Made by a program: the position numbers and the translations under genes
Notes under the pieces: generated by a model
Databases searched by the model: none
Told to the model about the DNA's origin: nothing
The model's input: only the letters and a program-made list of their open reading frames with translations
Source: Bacillus sp. NTK074B
Lineage (GTDB): Bacteria; Bacillota; Bacilli; Bacillales; Bacillaceae_B
Length of the DNA: 64,000 bases
Direction of reading: 5' to 3'
Assembly (NCBI RefSeq): GCF_017303375.1
Contig: NZ_JAFKOH010000013.1
Span: forward strand, 1-64,000
Part shown: positions 1-8,018 of the stretch, one piece after another
How the letters are laid out: each line of letters opens with the position of its first letter
Numbering within the stretch: position 1 is the stretch's first letter

Positions 1-1
1 T

Positions 2-75
2 TGGAGCGGGTGAAGGGAATCGAACCCTCATCATCAGCTTGGAAGGCTGAGGTTTTACCACTAAACTACACCCGC
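2..75 (-). tRNA. tRNA-Gly(TCC)
   Basis: The minus strand folds as a cloverleaf: 7-bp acceptor stem GCGGGTG/CACCCGC, anticodon TCC in the loop CTTCCAA, T-arm GGTTCGATTC, discriminator T and an encoded CCA at 4-2. It is the last tRNA visible before the left edge, so the operon probably continues outside the window. Confidence 0.97.
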
Positions 76-89
76 ATATAAAATTATGA

Positions 90-166
90 TGGTCGGGAAG
101 ACAGGATTCGAACCTGCGACCCCTTGGTCCCAAACCAAGTGCTCTACCAAGCTGAGCTACTTCCCG
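90..166 (-). tRNA. tRNA-Pro(TGG)
   Basis: Minus-strand cloverleaf with acceptor stem CGGGAAG/CTTCCCG, anticodon TGG, T-arm GGTTCGAATCC, discriminator A and encoded CCA. Part of the eleven-gene tRNA operon. Confidence 0.97.
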
Positions 167-219
167 TCAGAAAAGCATATGTATAACTGTGTGTATGATA
201 CTCGCTAGTAGAAATTAGA

Positions 220-296
220 TGGCGCGCCCGAGAGGAGTCGAACCCCTAACCTTTTGATCCGTAGTCAAACGCTCTATCCAATTGAGCTACGGGCGC
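220..296 (-). tRNA. tRNA-Arg(ACG)
   Basis: Minus-strand cloverleaf with acceptor GCGCCCG/CGGGCGC, anticodon ACG (inosine expected at the first position, reading CGU/CGC/CGA), discriminator G and encoded CCA. It is the tRNA that would read the CGC specifier codon of the argS T-box in this window. Confidence 0.97.
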
Positions 297-316
297 ATGA
301 TGTTTTTGTAATCTTT

Positions 317-402
<86 letters not shown>

Positions 403-475
403 GTTTTAAAGCGACAAACACTATTATATCGAGGATAATCTATATTGTCAACAACTTTTTGAAAAGTTTTAAAAG

Positions 476-557
476 TGCGGGTGAAGGGACTTGAACCCCC
501 ACGCCTTGCGGCGCCAGATCCTAAGTCTGGTGCGTCTGCCAATTCCGCCACACCCGC
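476..557 (-). tRNA. tRNA-Leu(TAG), CCA not encoded
   Basis: Class II cloverleaf on the minus strand: acceptor GCGGGTG/CACCCGC, anticodon TAG, long variable arm, discriminator A at 476. The following bases read CTT rather than CCA, so the 3' end must be added by nucleotidyltransferase, unlike most genes in this cluster. Confidence 0.96.
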
Positions 558-625
558 ATGAATCTGTGATATTTTCGCATTGGCGAAAATGATACTGGTT
601 AGATATTTGCTAATGCAAAAATCTA

Positions 626-701
626 TGGTGAGCCATGAAGGATTCGAACCTTCGACCCTCTGATTAAAAGTCAGATGCTCTACCAACTGAGCTAATGGCT
701 C
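626..701 (-). tRNA. tRNA-Lys(TTT)
   Basis: Minus-strand cloverleaf with acceptor GAGCCAT/ATGGCTC, anticodon TTT, T-arm GGTTCGAATCC, discriminator A and encoded CCA. Confidence 0.97.
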
Positions 702-705
702 GTAA

Positions 706-780
706 TGGCTGGGCTAGCTGGATTCGAACCAACGCATGTCGCAGTCAAAGTGCGATGCCTTACCGCTTGGCTATAGCCCA
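706..780 (-). tRNA. tRNA-Gln(TTG)
   Basis: Minus-strand cloverleaf with acceptor TGGGCTA/TAGCCCA, anticodon TTG, discriminator G and encoded CCA. Only 4 nt separate it from the tRNA-Lys gene. Confidence 0.97.
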
Positions 781-858
781 ATACTTCGTTAAAAAGTGAC
801 GAGGTTTATATAATAGCATGTGCACCTCGATGAAGTCAATAACTTTTTTGAAAAAATC

Positions 859-935
859 TGGCGGTCCGGACGGGACTCGAACCCGCGACCTCCTGCGTGA
901 CAGGCAGGCATTCTAACCAGCTGAACTACCGGACC
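859..935 (-). tRNA. tRNA-Asp(GTC)
   Basis: Minus-strand cloverleaf with acceptor GGTCCGG/CCGGACC, anticodon GTC, discriminator G and encoded CCA. A 156-nt spacer filled with short dyad repeats separates it from the upstream tRNA-Glu. Confidence 0.97.
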
Positions 936-1091
936 AGAGTTTTTTGCGCCAGCAAAATAACTTTCATTGCCTTGCGCCAGCAAAGTAACTTTCATTGCCT
1001 TGCGCTAGCAAAATATTTCACCTTACTTGCGCCAGCAAAATAGATTCCCTTACCTCGCGTTAGCGAAATATTTCATTAAATAAAAAGGAAA

Positions 1092-1163
1092 TGACCCGTA
1101 CGGGATTCGAACCCGTGTTACCGCCGTGAAAGGGCGGTGTCTTAACCGCTTGACCAACGGGCC
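1092..1163 (-). tRNA. tRNA-Glu(TTC), CCA not encoded
   Basis: Minus-strand cloverleaf with acceptor GGCCCGT/ACGGGTC, anticodon TTC, T-arm GGTTCGAATCC and discriminator A. The next bases are TTT, so CCA is not encoded. Confidence 0.96.
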
Positions 1164-1181
1164 GCGTTTTAAAAGTAGTAA

Positions 1182-1272
1182 TGGCGGAGAAGGAGGGATT
1201 TGAACCCTCGCGCCAGTTGCCCGACCTACACCCTTAGCAGGGGCGCCTCTTCAGCCACTTGAGTACTTCCCC
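1182..1272 (-). tRNA. tRNA-Ser(GCT)
   Basis: Class II minus-strand cloverleaf with acceptor GGGGAAG/CTTCTCC (one G-T pair), anticodon GCT, a long variable arm, discriminator G and encoded CCA. Confidence 0.97.
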
Positions 1273-1279
1273 ATAAAGA

Positions 1280-1354
1280 TGGCTCCGCAGGCAAGATTCG
1301 AACTTGCGACCGATCGGTTAACAGCCGATAGCTCTACCACTGAGCTACTGCGGA
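1280..1354 (-). tRNA. tRNA-Asn(GTT)
   Basis: First gene of the tRNA operon. Acceptor TCCGCAG/CTGCGGA, anticodon GTT, discriminator G and encoded CCA. It begins about 40 nt downstream of the predicted transcription start. Confidence 0.97.
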
Positions 1355-1398
1355 ACGTGAAGTATTTTTACGCTTAACTCGTCTTATCGACTCTTTAG

Positions 1399-1427
1399 AT
1401 TATAATGACTCATCGATTTCTTGTCAA
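1399..1427 (-). promoter_or_regulatory. Consensus sigma-A promoter of the tRNA operon
   Basis: On the minus strand TTGACA (1427-1422) and TATAAT (1404-1399) are separated by exactly 17 nt. Both hexamers match the vegetative consensus perfectly, as expected for stable RNA genes. It points at tRNA-Asn. Confidence 0.93.
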
Positions 1428-1482
1428 CTACTTTCAGACACTTTTTTCCCGATAAACGGGCTGTAATCGATAGGCTCGTTTT

Positions 1483-1954
1483 TCATCTTTTTTCAATCAC
1501 CATTTCCTTCTCCAATCGAAGCTTCCCTCTGCAGCGGCCACAAACATATTTAGTCGTATTAATCTTTCGCTTTCTTTCAAATTCCCATCCGCACTTAGAA
1601 CAGACATAAAGTAATAATCGATGCCTCGTCTTCACACTGGGCAGCGAGGAACAGTGTCTCGGCCCCCCCACTTTTTTTTAGAAGACTCTTAAATTCCTGA
1701 TCTCCATGTTTATACCCTTTTCCTTCTATATGCAAATGATAATGACACAGCTCATGTTTTATGATGCCTATCAATTCATCCAGCCCATGCTCATCAAGAT
1801 ATTTGCGATTAATATCGATGTCATGGCTTCTTAACATATATCTTCCGCCTGTTGTTCTTAATCTCGGATTAAAGTACGCCTTATGAAGGAAGGGCTTGTG
1901 GAACGACTGCATTGAAATTTTCTCAACCAACTGTTGTAACTCGGCATTCGTCAT
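1483..1954 (-). pseudogene. ydcK: SprT-like zinc protease-fold protein, frameshifted (ydcK)
   Basis: SprT-family protein with the metal motif HELCHYHLH at about residues 67-75 and, in the next reading frame, a C-terminal zinc ribbon with CSKC and CGRC pairs. The frames meet at adjacent homopolymers on the minus strand: A8 (1679-1672) and G7 (1669-1663). Removing one base from either run restores a continuous protein of about 156 residues; as written, the first frame ends after 119 aa in an unrelated tail. From memory the family has a V-G-x-P-R motif here, which favours an extra A. The start at 1954 has an AGAAGGA site. It sits next to the tRNA cluster as in B. subtilis. This could be a real null or phase-variable allele, or a homopolymer sequencing error. 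Confidence 0.8.
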
Positions 1955-2095
1955 CTGAAATCCTTCTTTCTTAATTAGAACATGACAACCTATTATAGCA
2001 TAAACTAGGTATCACCCTTACTGTTTAGACGCGACAATCTACTCTGGGAATTGCCTTTTTCACTAATGCTTTCTTAGAGACAAGGAGGTTCATCC

Positions 2096-2212
2096 ATGCC
2101 TAATTGGCTTGTCAATCAATTAAGGAAAGCTTATTTTGAAAAGGATCGTTATCAAATTAAGCTCCTTAATCAGTGCTGGTACTTTTATCGAAAGAAGAAC
2201 TGTTCTTCATGA
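2096..2212 (+). CDS. cmpA: Cortex morphogenetic protein CmpA
   Basis: A 38-residue ORF starting MPNWLVNQLRKAYFEKD and continuing YQIKLLNQCWYFYRKK, which I recognise as CmpA. In B. subtilis CmpA delays cortex assembly and acts with ClpXP to degrade SpoIVA in spores whose envelope is misassembled. AAGGAGG lies 8 nt before the ATG. It lies on the opposite strand between tex and ydcK, the same place as in B. subtilis. Its presence indicates a spore former. A sporulation promoter is expected but was not identified. Confidence 0.9.
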   Translation: MPNWLVNQLRKAYFEKDRYQIKLLNQCWYFYRKKNCSS

Positions 2213-2250
2213 ATGCGACCAATCCTAAGGTCGTTCAATCCCATATAGAG

Positions 2251-2296
2251 AAAAAAAGCTGACCCCCTGATAGTTACCTTATCACGCGAGTCAGCT
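2251..2296 (-). terminator. Terminator of tex
   Basis: Minus-strand hairpin AGCTGAC (2296-2290) / GTCAGCT (2264-2258) followed by a run of seven T, 20 nt after the tex stop codon. Confidence 0.85.
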
Positions 2297-2315
2297 CCCA
2301 TTTACTATTTACTCC

Positions 2316-4484
2316 CTACTGAACCATCGTCAGTGAGACTCTCCCTTTGTGGACGTCAACACTATCCACCCAAACCGTTACGACATCTCCAACAGATACC
2401 ACATCTAATGGATGTTTAACGAATCCATTTTTTAATTTGGATATGTGGACTAGTCCATCCTGTTTCACACCAATATCGATAAACGCTCCAAAATCAACGA
2501 CATTTCTTACAGTCCCTTGGAGTTCCATCCCTTGAGTAAGGTCCTCTAATTTCAGGACGTCCTTTTTCAGTAATGGCTTAGGAAACTCGTCCCTTGGATC
2601 ACGACCGGGCCGAACGAGTGAATCAACGATATCCTTCAGTGTCAATTTCCCGATCTCAAGTTCTTCTGAAACTTTGTTTAAATCCAATTGACTAAGCGCC
2701 TGCTTTAATTCTTCTGAACCAATGGCCTCAACATTTAATTCCACTTTAGCAAGAAGCTTCTTCACATCATGATAGTTATCCGGGTGGATCGGTGTGCGAT
2801 CCAGAAGTTCTTTTCCATCCACGATCCGGAGGAATCCGATGCACTGTTCATACGTTTTGGCCCCAAGCCGTGGAATTTTCTTTAATTGGGCCCTCGATTG
2901 AAACCTGCCTTCTTCCTCTCTCTTTTTCACGATATTATTTGCCACCGTCTTTGAGAGTCCTGCTACATATTGAAGCAGAGAAGATGACGCCGTATTGACG
3001 TTCACCCCTACTTTGTTCACCGCTGTTTCAACGACAAAGGTTAAGGATTCATTCAACTTCTTCTGAGAAACATCATGTTGATACTGGCCGACTCCGACGG
3101 ATTTAGGATCGATCTTCACCAACTCTGCCAACGGATCCTGCAATCTTCTTGCAATGGAGACAGCACTCCTCTCTTCAACCTGAAGATCAGGGAACTCTTC
3201 TCTCGCCACCTCTGACGCGGAATACACACTTGCCCCTGCTTCATTGACAATCAAATAAGAAATGTTTGCATTTAGATCTTTTAATACATCCACCACGAAT
3301 TGTTCTGTTTCCCTCGAAGCTGTTCCATTTCCGATTGCGATGACTTCAATCGAATGTTTCTTCAAAATGCTTTTTATTAATTCTTCTGCCTGACTTCGTT
3401 TTGATTTAGGCGGGTGTGGATAGACCACATTGATATCAAGGGTTTTCCCCGTTTCATCAATGACAGCCAGCTTACAGCCCGTACGGAAGGCAGGATCTAC
3501 ACCCAATACCATTTTCCCCTTCATAGGGGGTTGAAGCAGTAATTTCCTTAAGTTTTCAGAGAAGATATGGATGGCTTGGTCTTCTGCTTTGTCTGTTAAT
3601 TCATTACGGATTTCCCTTTCCACCGATGGCTGGATAAGCCTCTTATAACTATCCTCCACGGCTTCTTTCACTAAAGGCGCGGAAATGGAATGAATATTTT
3701 TGATGACCTGCTTTTCTAAATAGTGTTGAATACCTTCTGCATCAGGCTGGATATTCACTTTGAGGATGTCTTCCTTTTCTCCTCTATTCATTGCCAGCAC
3801 CCTGTGGGGAACCACTTTATGAATAGGTTCCTGATAGGAATAATACATTTCAAATACTCTTTTTTCGTCGAGCTCTTCCTTTTTTACCTTCGTTTCAATT
3901 AATCCTTTTCGGAATGTGTGTTTTCTTATGTAGTCCCTATATGATGCTTCATCTGAAATGTATTCTGCGATGATATCCCGCGCTCCGTTCAATGCTTCTT
4001 CGACAGTCTTCACTTCGTTTTCTCCAGAAATATATCGAGTTGCTTCGCCTTCCAGGTTTCCGTTTGAAGGGAAAGTCAGGATCCATTCAGCAAGGGGTTC
4101 CAATCCTTTTTCTTTTGCTACGGTCGCTTTGGTACGTCTCTTTTGTTTATAAGGACGATATAAATCTTCCACCATTTGAAGCTTGTCTGCTTTTTTTATG
4201 TTTTGAGCTAATTCATCCGTTAACTTACCCTGTTCTTCTATAAGCCGGATGACTTCTTCTTTTCGCTGTTCAAGATTCTGCAGGTAATTCCATTTATCCA
4301 TGATATTACGGATCTGCACTTCATCGAGTGCACCTGTCTGTTCTTTCCGGTAACGGGCGATGAAAGGAACTGTATTCCCTTCCTCCAGTAAGGAGATGAC
4401 GTTTTTTACATTTTTTATTGATAGGTTCAATTCTTTGGATACTTGGTTAAGTAAAGGTTCTTGAATAGTTATGGTTGCTGCCAA
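2316..4484 (-). CDS. tex: Tex-family RNA-binding transcription accessory protein
   Basis: About 722 aa, matching Tex/YdcI. It has the N-terminal helical domain, the YqgF/RNase H-like core (VLGVDPAFRTGCKLAVID), helix-hairpin-helix repeats (NTASSSLLQYVAGLS; KIPRLGAKTYEQ) and a C-terminal S1 domain (GTVRNVVDFGAFIDIGV). The family binds nucleic acids and associates with transcription and ribosome rescue. An in-frame ATG at 4499 overlaps the Shine-Dalgarno GGAGGT itself, so the TTG at 4484, 7 nt after that site, is the likelier start. It follows rsbX as in B. subtilis. Confidence 0.93.
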   Translation of the reverse strand: MAATITIQEPLLNQVSKELNLSIKNVKNVISLLEEGNTVPFIARYRKEQTGALDEVQIRNIMDKWNYLQNLEQRKEEVIRLIEEQGKLTDELAQNIKKADKLQMVEDLYRPYKQKRRTKATVAKEKGLEPLAEWILTFPSNGNLEGEATRYISGENEVKTVEEALNGARDIIAEYISDEASYRDYIRKHTFRKGLIETKVKKEELDEKRVFEMYYSYQEPIHKVVPHRVLAMNRGEKEDILKVNIQPDAEGIQHYLEKQVIKNIHSISAPLVKEAVEDSYKRLIQPSVEREIRNELTDKAEDQAIHIFSENLRKLLLQPPMKGKMVLGVDPAFRTGCKLAVIDETGKTLDINVVYPHPPKSKRSQAEELIKSILKKHSIEVIAIGNGTASRETEQFVVDVLKDLNANISYLIVNEAGASVYSASEVAREEFPDLQVEERSAVSIARRLQDPLAELVKIDPKSVGVGQYQHDVSQKKLNESLTFVVETAVNKVGVNVNTASSSLLQYVAGLSKTVANNIVKKREEEGRFQSRAQLKKIPRLGAKTYEQCIGFLRIVDGKELLDRTPIHPDNYHDVKKLLAKVELNVEAIGSEELKQALSQLDLNKVSEELEIGKLTLKDIVDSLVRPGRDPRDEFPKPLLKKDVLKLEDLTQGMELQGTVRNVVDFGAFIDIGVKQDGLVHISKLKNGFVKHPLDVVSVGDVVTVWVDSVDVHKGRVSLTMVQ

Positions 4485-4648
4485 TTGTATTACCTCCATT
4501 TAAAGGATTCCTATATATTTTACCATAATTGTCTTTGAGGTTTGAAAAGCTGCTATTGTAAACATTGCAGCTTTTCAAAGAATCAGGTAGTGGCTGATTG
4601 AAATGAAAGATGCCCGCTTTCTAAGGGGGCTGGTGGCGAGACTCCTCG

Positions 4649-4685
4649 GGCTAAGGCTTGGCTTTATCCAAGGCAAACCTTAGCC
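4649..4685. repeat. Two-tier inverted repeat in the rsbX-tex gap
   Basis: GGCTAAGG (4649-4656) pairs with CCTTAGCC (4678-4685), and CTTGG/CCAAG pair inside it. The surrounding 4615-4690 is richer in G+C than its flanks and is not coding. There is no T-run, so it is not an ordinary terminator; it resembles a short dispersed intergenic repeat. Confidence 0.6.
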
Positions 4686-4726
4686 TGGGTAACTTATTCT
4701 AAAAGAGCCTAATGATAAATAATAAA

Positions 4727-4763
4727 TAAAAAAACTTACCCTAAGACTGTTAGAGTAAGTTTC
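4727..4763 (-). terminator. Terminator of the sigB operon, overlapping the rsbX stop codon
   Basis: Minus-strand hairpin AAACTTAC...GTAAGTTT followed by seven T. The rsbX stop codon (4752-4750) lies within the stem-loop, so the 3' end of the coding region is part of the terminator. Confidence 0.85.
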
Positions 4764-5346
4764 CTATGATATATGTTGTATCATCTGATGTACCGTCGAC
4801 TAACGACTGAATATCGCCTAATGCTCCGTGAAGCGTTGGATATCTTTGCAGGATATTCTTTACACCGGAGATGTTTAACCCATCCGAGTGAATGAGGAAT
4901 CTCGAATTAGGATTGTAATGAAAGCGTTGGGTTTTATACTTCTGCGGTCTTCCAGACAAATAACCCGTCACCGGCAGGGGATAGGTCATCTTTCCTTCAG
5001 GTGCATACATATAAAAACGGATATTTCCTACACAACTATACACAAACTCTTTGGAGTGGTAATAGGCCTTGATAATCGCTACTGCAGCCCCGCGTTTTCT
5101 TTGAAGGGCTTCGTTACACCGCGTCATAAGTGTTTCCACATCTTCGTGGTGATGTTCTTCAACAATTTCCACGACTACATGTGAAGATTCATAGGCAAAC
5201 TTACCACTTCCCAAACCATCGGCCAGGACACAGATAAAGTACTCGCTTGTAGACGTATAGTAATAACTATCGCCACAAAAGGGGTTCCCATTTTTCGATA
5301 CTTGTTCTGCATAAAGCTCTATATCATTTTGTTGAAGATAAGCCAT
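4750..5346 (-). CDS. rsbX: RsbX, stressosome feedback phosphatase
   Basis: 198 aa PP2C/SpoIIE-type serine/threonine phosphatase. Metal-binding segments CGDSYYYTS near the N-terminus, VLADGLGSGK at about 41-50 and HSDGL near 153 fit the family. RsbX dephosphorylates RsbS and RsbR to reset the stressosome after activation. The start ATG overlaps the sigB stop in TAATG, indicating translational coupling. Last gene of the operon, as in B. subtilis. Confidence 0.95.
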   Translation of the reverse strand: MAYLQQNDIELYAEQVSKNGNPFCGDSYYYTSTSEYFICVLADGLGSGKFAYESSHVVVEIVEEHHHEDVETLMTRCNEALQRKRGAAVAIIKAYYHSKEFVYSCVGNIRFYMYAPEGKMTYPLPVTGYLSGRPQKYKTQRFHYNPNSRFLIHSDGLNISGVKNILQRYPTLHGALGDIQSLVDGTSDDTTYIIGNLL

Positions 5347-6143
5347 TAAAAGTGACTCTCCGAATCATTCATCTCTTCTTGAATGGCTTCCCTTAGCTTT
5401 TTAATCGCTCTTCTTTGCAGTCGGGAGACATGCATTTGTGAGATTCCGAGCTTTTCACCGGCTTCCTTTTGGCTTAAATTATCTAGGTAAGTGTGTTGTA
5501 TAATAGCTTTTTCCCTATCAGTTAGCACATAAAGAACTTTTTCCAGAACAAGCCTCTGGTTTACTTTCTCATAACCCTCATCCTGATCTCCCACAATATC
5601 CAGTATCGTTACCGTACTGCCCTCTGAATCAGCCTCAATGGAGTGATCCACAGACAGCGCCTGATAACTTCTGCCCATTTCCATTGCTTCGAGTACCTCT
5701 TCTTCACTCACTTCCAGATACTCTGCAATCTCATGGACCTGGGGAGAACGCTCCAATCTGTTCGTCAACTCTTCAACTGTCGATTTGATTTTCGGACCAA
5801 GTTCCTTAATTCTACGGGGAACGTGTACACTCCAGGTTTTATCCCTTAAGAATCGTTTGATCTCTCCGATGATCGTCGGTATGGCGAAGGCTTCGAATGA
5901 TCTGCCGAATGACTCATCATACCTCCTGATTGCACCCAGAAGTCCAATCATCCCCACCTGGATGATATCCTCATGGAAAGACCTGCCCTTGGAGTACTTT
6001 CTGGCAATGGACTCAACGAGATTTTGGTAGTGCAGGATAAGTTGACTTTGGGCATCATCATCCTGTGTTTCCTGATAATCTTTGATCCATTTCAGTACTT
6101 TTTCTTTTTGAGCTTGCTGGTTAGGTTGAGATAGTTTTTTCAT
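5346..6143 (-). CDS. sigB: RNA polymerase sigma-B factor
   Basis: 265 aa SigB/SigF-family sigma factor: region 2 (ARKYSKGRSFHEDIIQVGMIGLLGAIRRYD at about 50-80), the conserved FAIPTIIGEIKRFLRD, region 3, and a C-terminal helix-turn-helix (LSQKEAGEKLGISQMHVSRLQ at about 222-242). It directs the general stress regulon and is held inactive by RsbW. The first 23 nt overlap the end of rsbW, supporting coupling and stoichiometric synthesis with its anti-sigma factor. Confidence 0.98.
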   Translation of the reverse strand: MKKLSQPNQQAQKEKVLKWIKDYQETQDDDAQSQLILHYQNLVESIARKYSKGRSFHEDIIQVGMIGLLGAIRRYDESFGRSFEAFAIPTIIGEIKRFLRDKTWSVHVPRRIKELGPKIKSTVEELTNRLERSPQVHEIAEYLEVSEEEVLEAMEMGRSYQALSVDHSIEADSEGSTVTILDIVGDQDEGYEKVNQRLVLEKVLYVLTDREKAIIQHTYLDNLSQKEAGEKLGISQMHVSRLQRRAIKKLREAIQEEMNDSESHF

Positions 6144-6591
6144 CCCTCTCCACCTGCTCCCCTGATAGGAATTTAGTCATGAAGACTGTCACTCCCTCCT
6201 TGTGATGCACTTTAACATCATCCATCAGGCTCTCAATAAGGTAAAGACCTAACCCACCTTCTCTTAAGAACTCCACGGAATGATCGGCATGATAAGGACC
6301 AACAGCACTTCGGATTTCTTTGAAATCAAAACTTTCACCGTGATCTGCAACCATCACCTCAAGACGATCCTCATACAGGGCAAACCCGACAACAACTTCA
6401 CCATCATTGTCCTTGTAGGCATGCTGTACCGCATTGGTGATTGCTTCACTTGTAGCAATTTTCAGATCCTCAATGGCATCATAATCAAACCCCATACGAC
6501 TAGCAATTCCAGAAAGCGTCAAACGAATAACCCCTACATATTCCGGCTTTGCAGGGATCTTCATTTCGATGTAATCAAAAGCTTGCATCAT
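6121..6591 (-). CDS. rsbW: RsbW, anti-sigma-B factor and RsbV kinase
   Basis: 156 aa GHKL ATPase of the SpoIIAB/RsbW type, with N-box [11 protein letters not shown] (about 49-59) and G-rich ATP-lid segment [12 protein letters not shown] (about 110-121). RsbW binds sigma-B, or else phosphorylates RsbV on serine, which is the partner-switch mechanism. Its ATG overlaps the rsbV stop by 4 nt and its 3' end overlaps sigB. Confidence 0.97.
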   Translation of the reverse strand: MMQAFDYIEMKIPAKPEYVGVIRLTLSGIASRMGFDYDAIEDLKIATSEAITNAVQHAYKDNDGEVVVGFALYEDRLEVMVADHGESFDFKEIRSAVGPYHADHSVEFLREGGLGLYLIESLMDDVKVHHKEGVTVFMTKFLSGEQVERDEKTIST

Positions 6592-6920
6592 TCCACTCCA
6601 CCTTCTACCTTGGAATTAATATTCATAATATCCCCTAAACCTGTAATATCAAACAGTCTTCGTAAACGTTCAGACAATCCTACAAGATGGAGCTGTCCGC
6701 CCCGTGCTTTAACCGTTTTAAACAGGCCGACGAAAACCCCAAGGCCCGTACTATCCATATATGATACTTCGGAAAGGTCGACTGTAATATCTTTATTATC
6801 GGCTTCAGCTGATGGTTGAAGCGTTTCTTTAAGTTTTGGAGCAGTATATGCATCAATTTCTCCGGCCACTTTTACAAGCAGCTCGTTTTCTTTTTCTTTC
6901 ATATCTATTGATAAGTTCAT
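6588..6920 (-). CDS. rsbV: RsbV, anti-anti-sigma factor
   Basis: 110 aa STAS-domain protein. The phosphorylatable serine is in YMDSTGLG (Ser57 counting from MNLSIDM). Unphosphorylated RsbV binds RsbW and frees sigma-B. A longer frame opens at 6947, but MNLSIDM at 6920 has AAAGGTGG 7 nt upstream and gives the usual family length. A sigma-B-type promoter precedes it within the end of rsbU, so rsbV-rsbW-sigB-rsbX can be autoinduced. Confidence 0.97.
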   Translation of the reverse strand: MNLSIDMKEKENELLVKVAGEIDAYTAPKLKETLQPSAEADNKDITVDLSEVSYMDSTGLGVFVGLFKTVKARGGQLHLVGLSERLRRLFDITGLGDIMNINSKVEGGVE

Positions 6921-6967
6921 AAAAAGACCACCTTTTTTTGGCAACATTATAATAAGTCTTTATATAT

Positions 6968-6993
6968 TTACCCTGTTTCAATTAAGGATAAAC
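6968..6993 (-). promoter_or_regulatory. Internal sigma-B-dependent promoter
   Basis: Minus strand: GTTTAT (6993-6988), 14-nt spacer, GGGTAA (6973-6968), close to the sigma-B consensus GTTTAA-N12-15-GGGTAT. It lies upstream of rsbV, 5 nt past the rsbU stop, exactly where the autoregulatory promoter of the B. subtilis operon lies. Confidence 0.85.
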
Positions 6994-6997
6994 TTCT

Positions 6998-8008
6998 TTA
7001 TGAATTTCTTTTTATGATGATCAACGTGAAATCATCCCTGAGTTCAAAGTGCTGAAGCTTCTCAAGTTGTTTATACACCTTATTTACAATCTCCTGCGTA
7101 GGCAGATGAGTATATCGGCTAATTAATTGGACCAGGTCCTCCCTCTCGATGAATCCTTCTTCTGTTCGGCATTCCGTTACGCCATCGGAAAGGAGGATGA
7201 TCATATCTCCAACTTCTACCCGTCGTTCGTACTGCCTGTACTTCGCTTTTTTATCGACTCCCAATAGAAGCCCTTTTGCATCAAGATCTTCATATTCATC
7301 GGTTGACGCTCTATAAAAAAAGCCAGGTTCATGCCCAGCTGATGAATATGAAAACAGATGTTTCTCAGTATTATACACCCCGTAGAACATAGTGATGAAC
7401 ATACTTGCATCCACGTTCTGCTCCACGACTCTATTCAAGCTTTCCAACACGGCATTCGGTTCATGGCGATACTCGGGCAGGCTGTCCATCGCGTATTTAA
7501 TCATGGACATGCAGAGCGCAGCCGGTATGCCCTTTCCAATTACATCTGCAATAGCCACACTGACATGATCATTCTCGTCCTGGACAAAGTGGTAATAATC
7601 ACCATTCATCTTCTTGGCAGGGACGCTCACAGCTCCAATATCCAGCCCTTCCACTGCAGGGATGACTGTACCAAGCAGGGTCTGCTGCATATTGGATGCT
7701 ACATCTATTTCATTATTTAATTCCTGTTGTTTCGTTCTCAGGCTTTGGTGCTCACGGTAAGCAAAACCATATCCAATCATTACTTCGAGCAGTATATCGA
7801 ATGAGTGCAGTACCTGATGCGGTATATCCGGTTCCATTTCCAGTATGACATTCTTATGAAGACTGATAATTTCTTCGGGTGATACGTGATGTTCAATTGA
7901 TTTACGACTGAATTTCTGCCCCAGGTAAAGGGCTCTTTCATCTTGATCATTTAAATAATGCTCTATAATCTCTCTATATTTTGAATCCATTAATTCTCTG
8001 AAATTCAT
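6998..8008 (-). CDS. rsbU: RsbU, RsbV-P phosphatase
   Basis: 336 aa: an N-terminal all-helical RsbT-binding domain (about 1-85), a coiled linker, and a C-terminal SpoIIE/PP2C phosphatase domain with metal motifs GDYYHFVQD (about 135-143), IADVIGKGIPAAL (about 153-165) and LLSDGVTE (about 272-279). It is activated by RsbT and dephosphorylates RsbV-P, so releasing sigma-B. GGGGAG lies 4 nt before the ATG; the gap to rsbT is 10 nt. Confidence 0.97.
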   Translation of the reverse strand: MNFRELMDSKYREIIEHYLNDQDERALYLGQKFSRKSIEHHVSPEEIISLHKNVILEMEPDIPHQVLHSFDILLEVMIGYGFAYREHQSLRTKQQELNNEIDVASNMQQTLLGTVIPAVEGLDIGAVSVPAKKMNGDYYHFVQDENDHVSVAIADVIGKGIPAALCMSMIKYAMDSLPEYRHEPNAVLESLNRVVEQNVDASMFITMFYGVYNTEKHLFSYSSAGHEPGFFYRASTDEYEDLDAKGLLLGVDKKAKYRQYERRVEVGDMIILLSDGVTECRTEEGFIEREDLVQLISRYTHLPTQEIVNKVYKQLEKLQHFELRDDFTLIIIKRNS

Positions 8009-8018
8009 CTAACTCCCC

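Larger units (their letters stand above)
571..1066. repeat. Family of short TTGC-N4-GCAA dyads in tRNA spacers
   Basis: Seven small dyads share the pattern T(T/C)GC-N4-GC(A/G)A: 571-590 (8-bp arms, perfect), 606-619, 944-955, 972-983, 1000-1011, 1027-1038 and 1055-1066. Units 944-971 and 972-999 are a tandem 28-bp repeat differing at one base. As minus-strand RNA each forms a tetraloop hairpin between tRNAs. Role unknown. Confidence 0.85.

Noticed and set aside
944..1066. Possible CRISPR array in the tRNA spacers
   Set aside because: Repeats are only 12-28 bp, diverge between units, have no constant spacer length and no cas genes are present.
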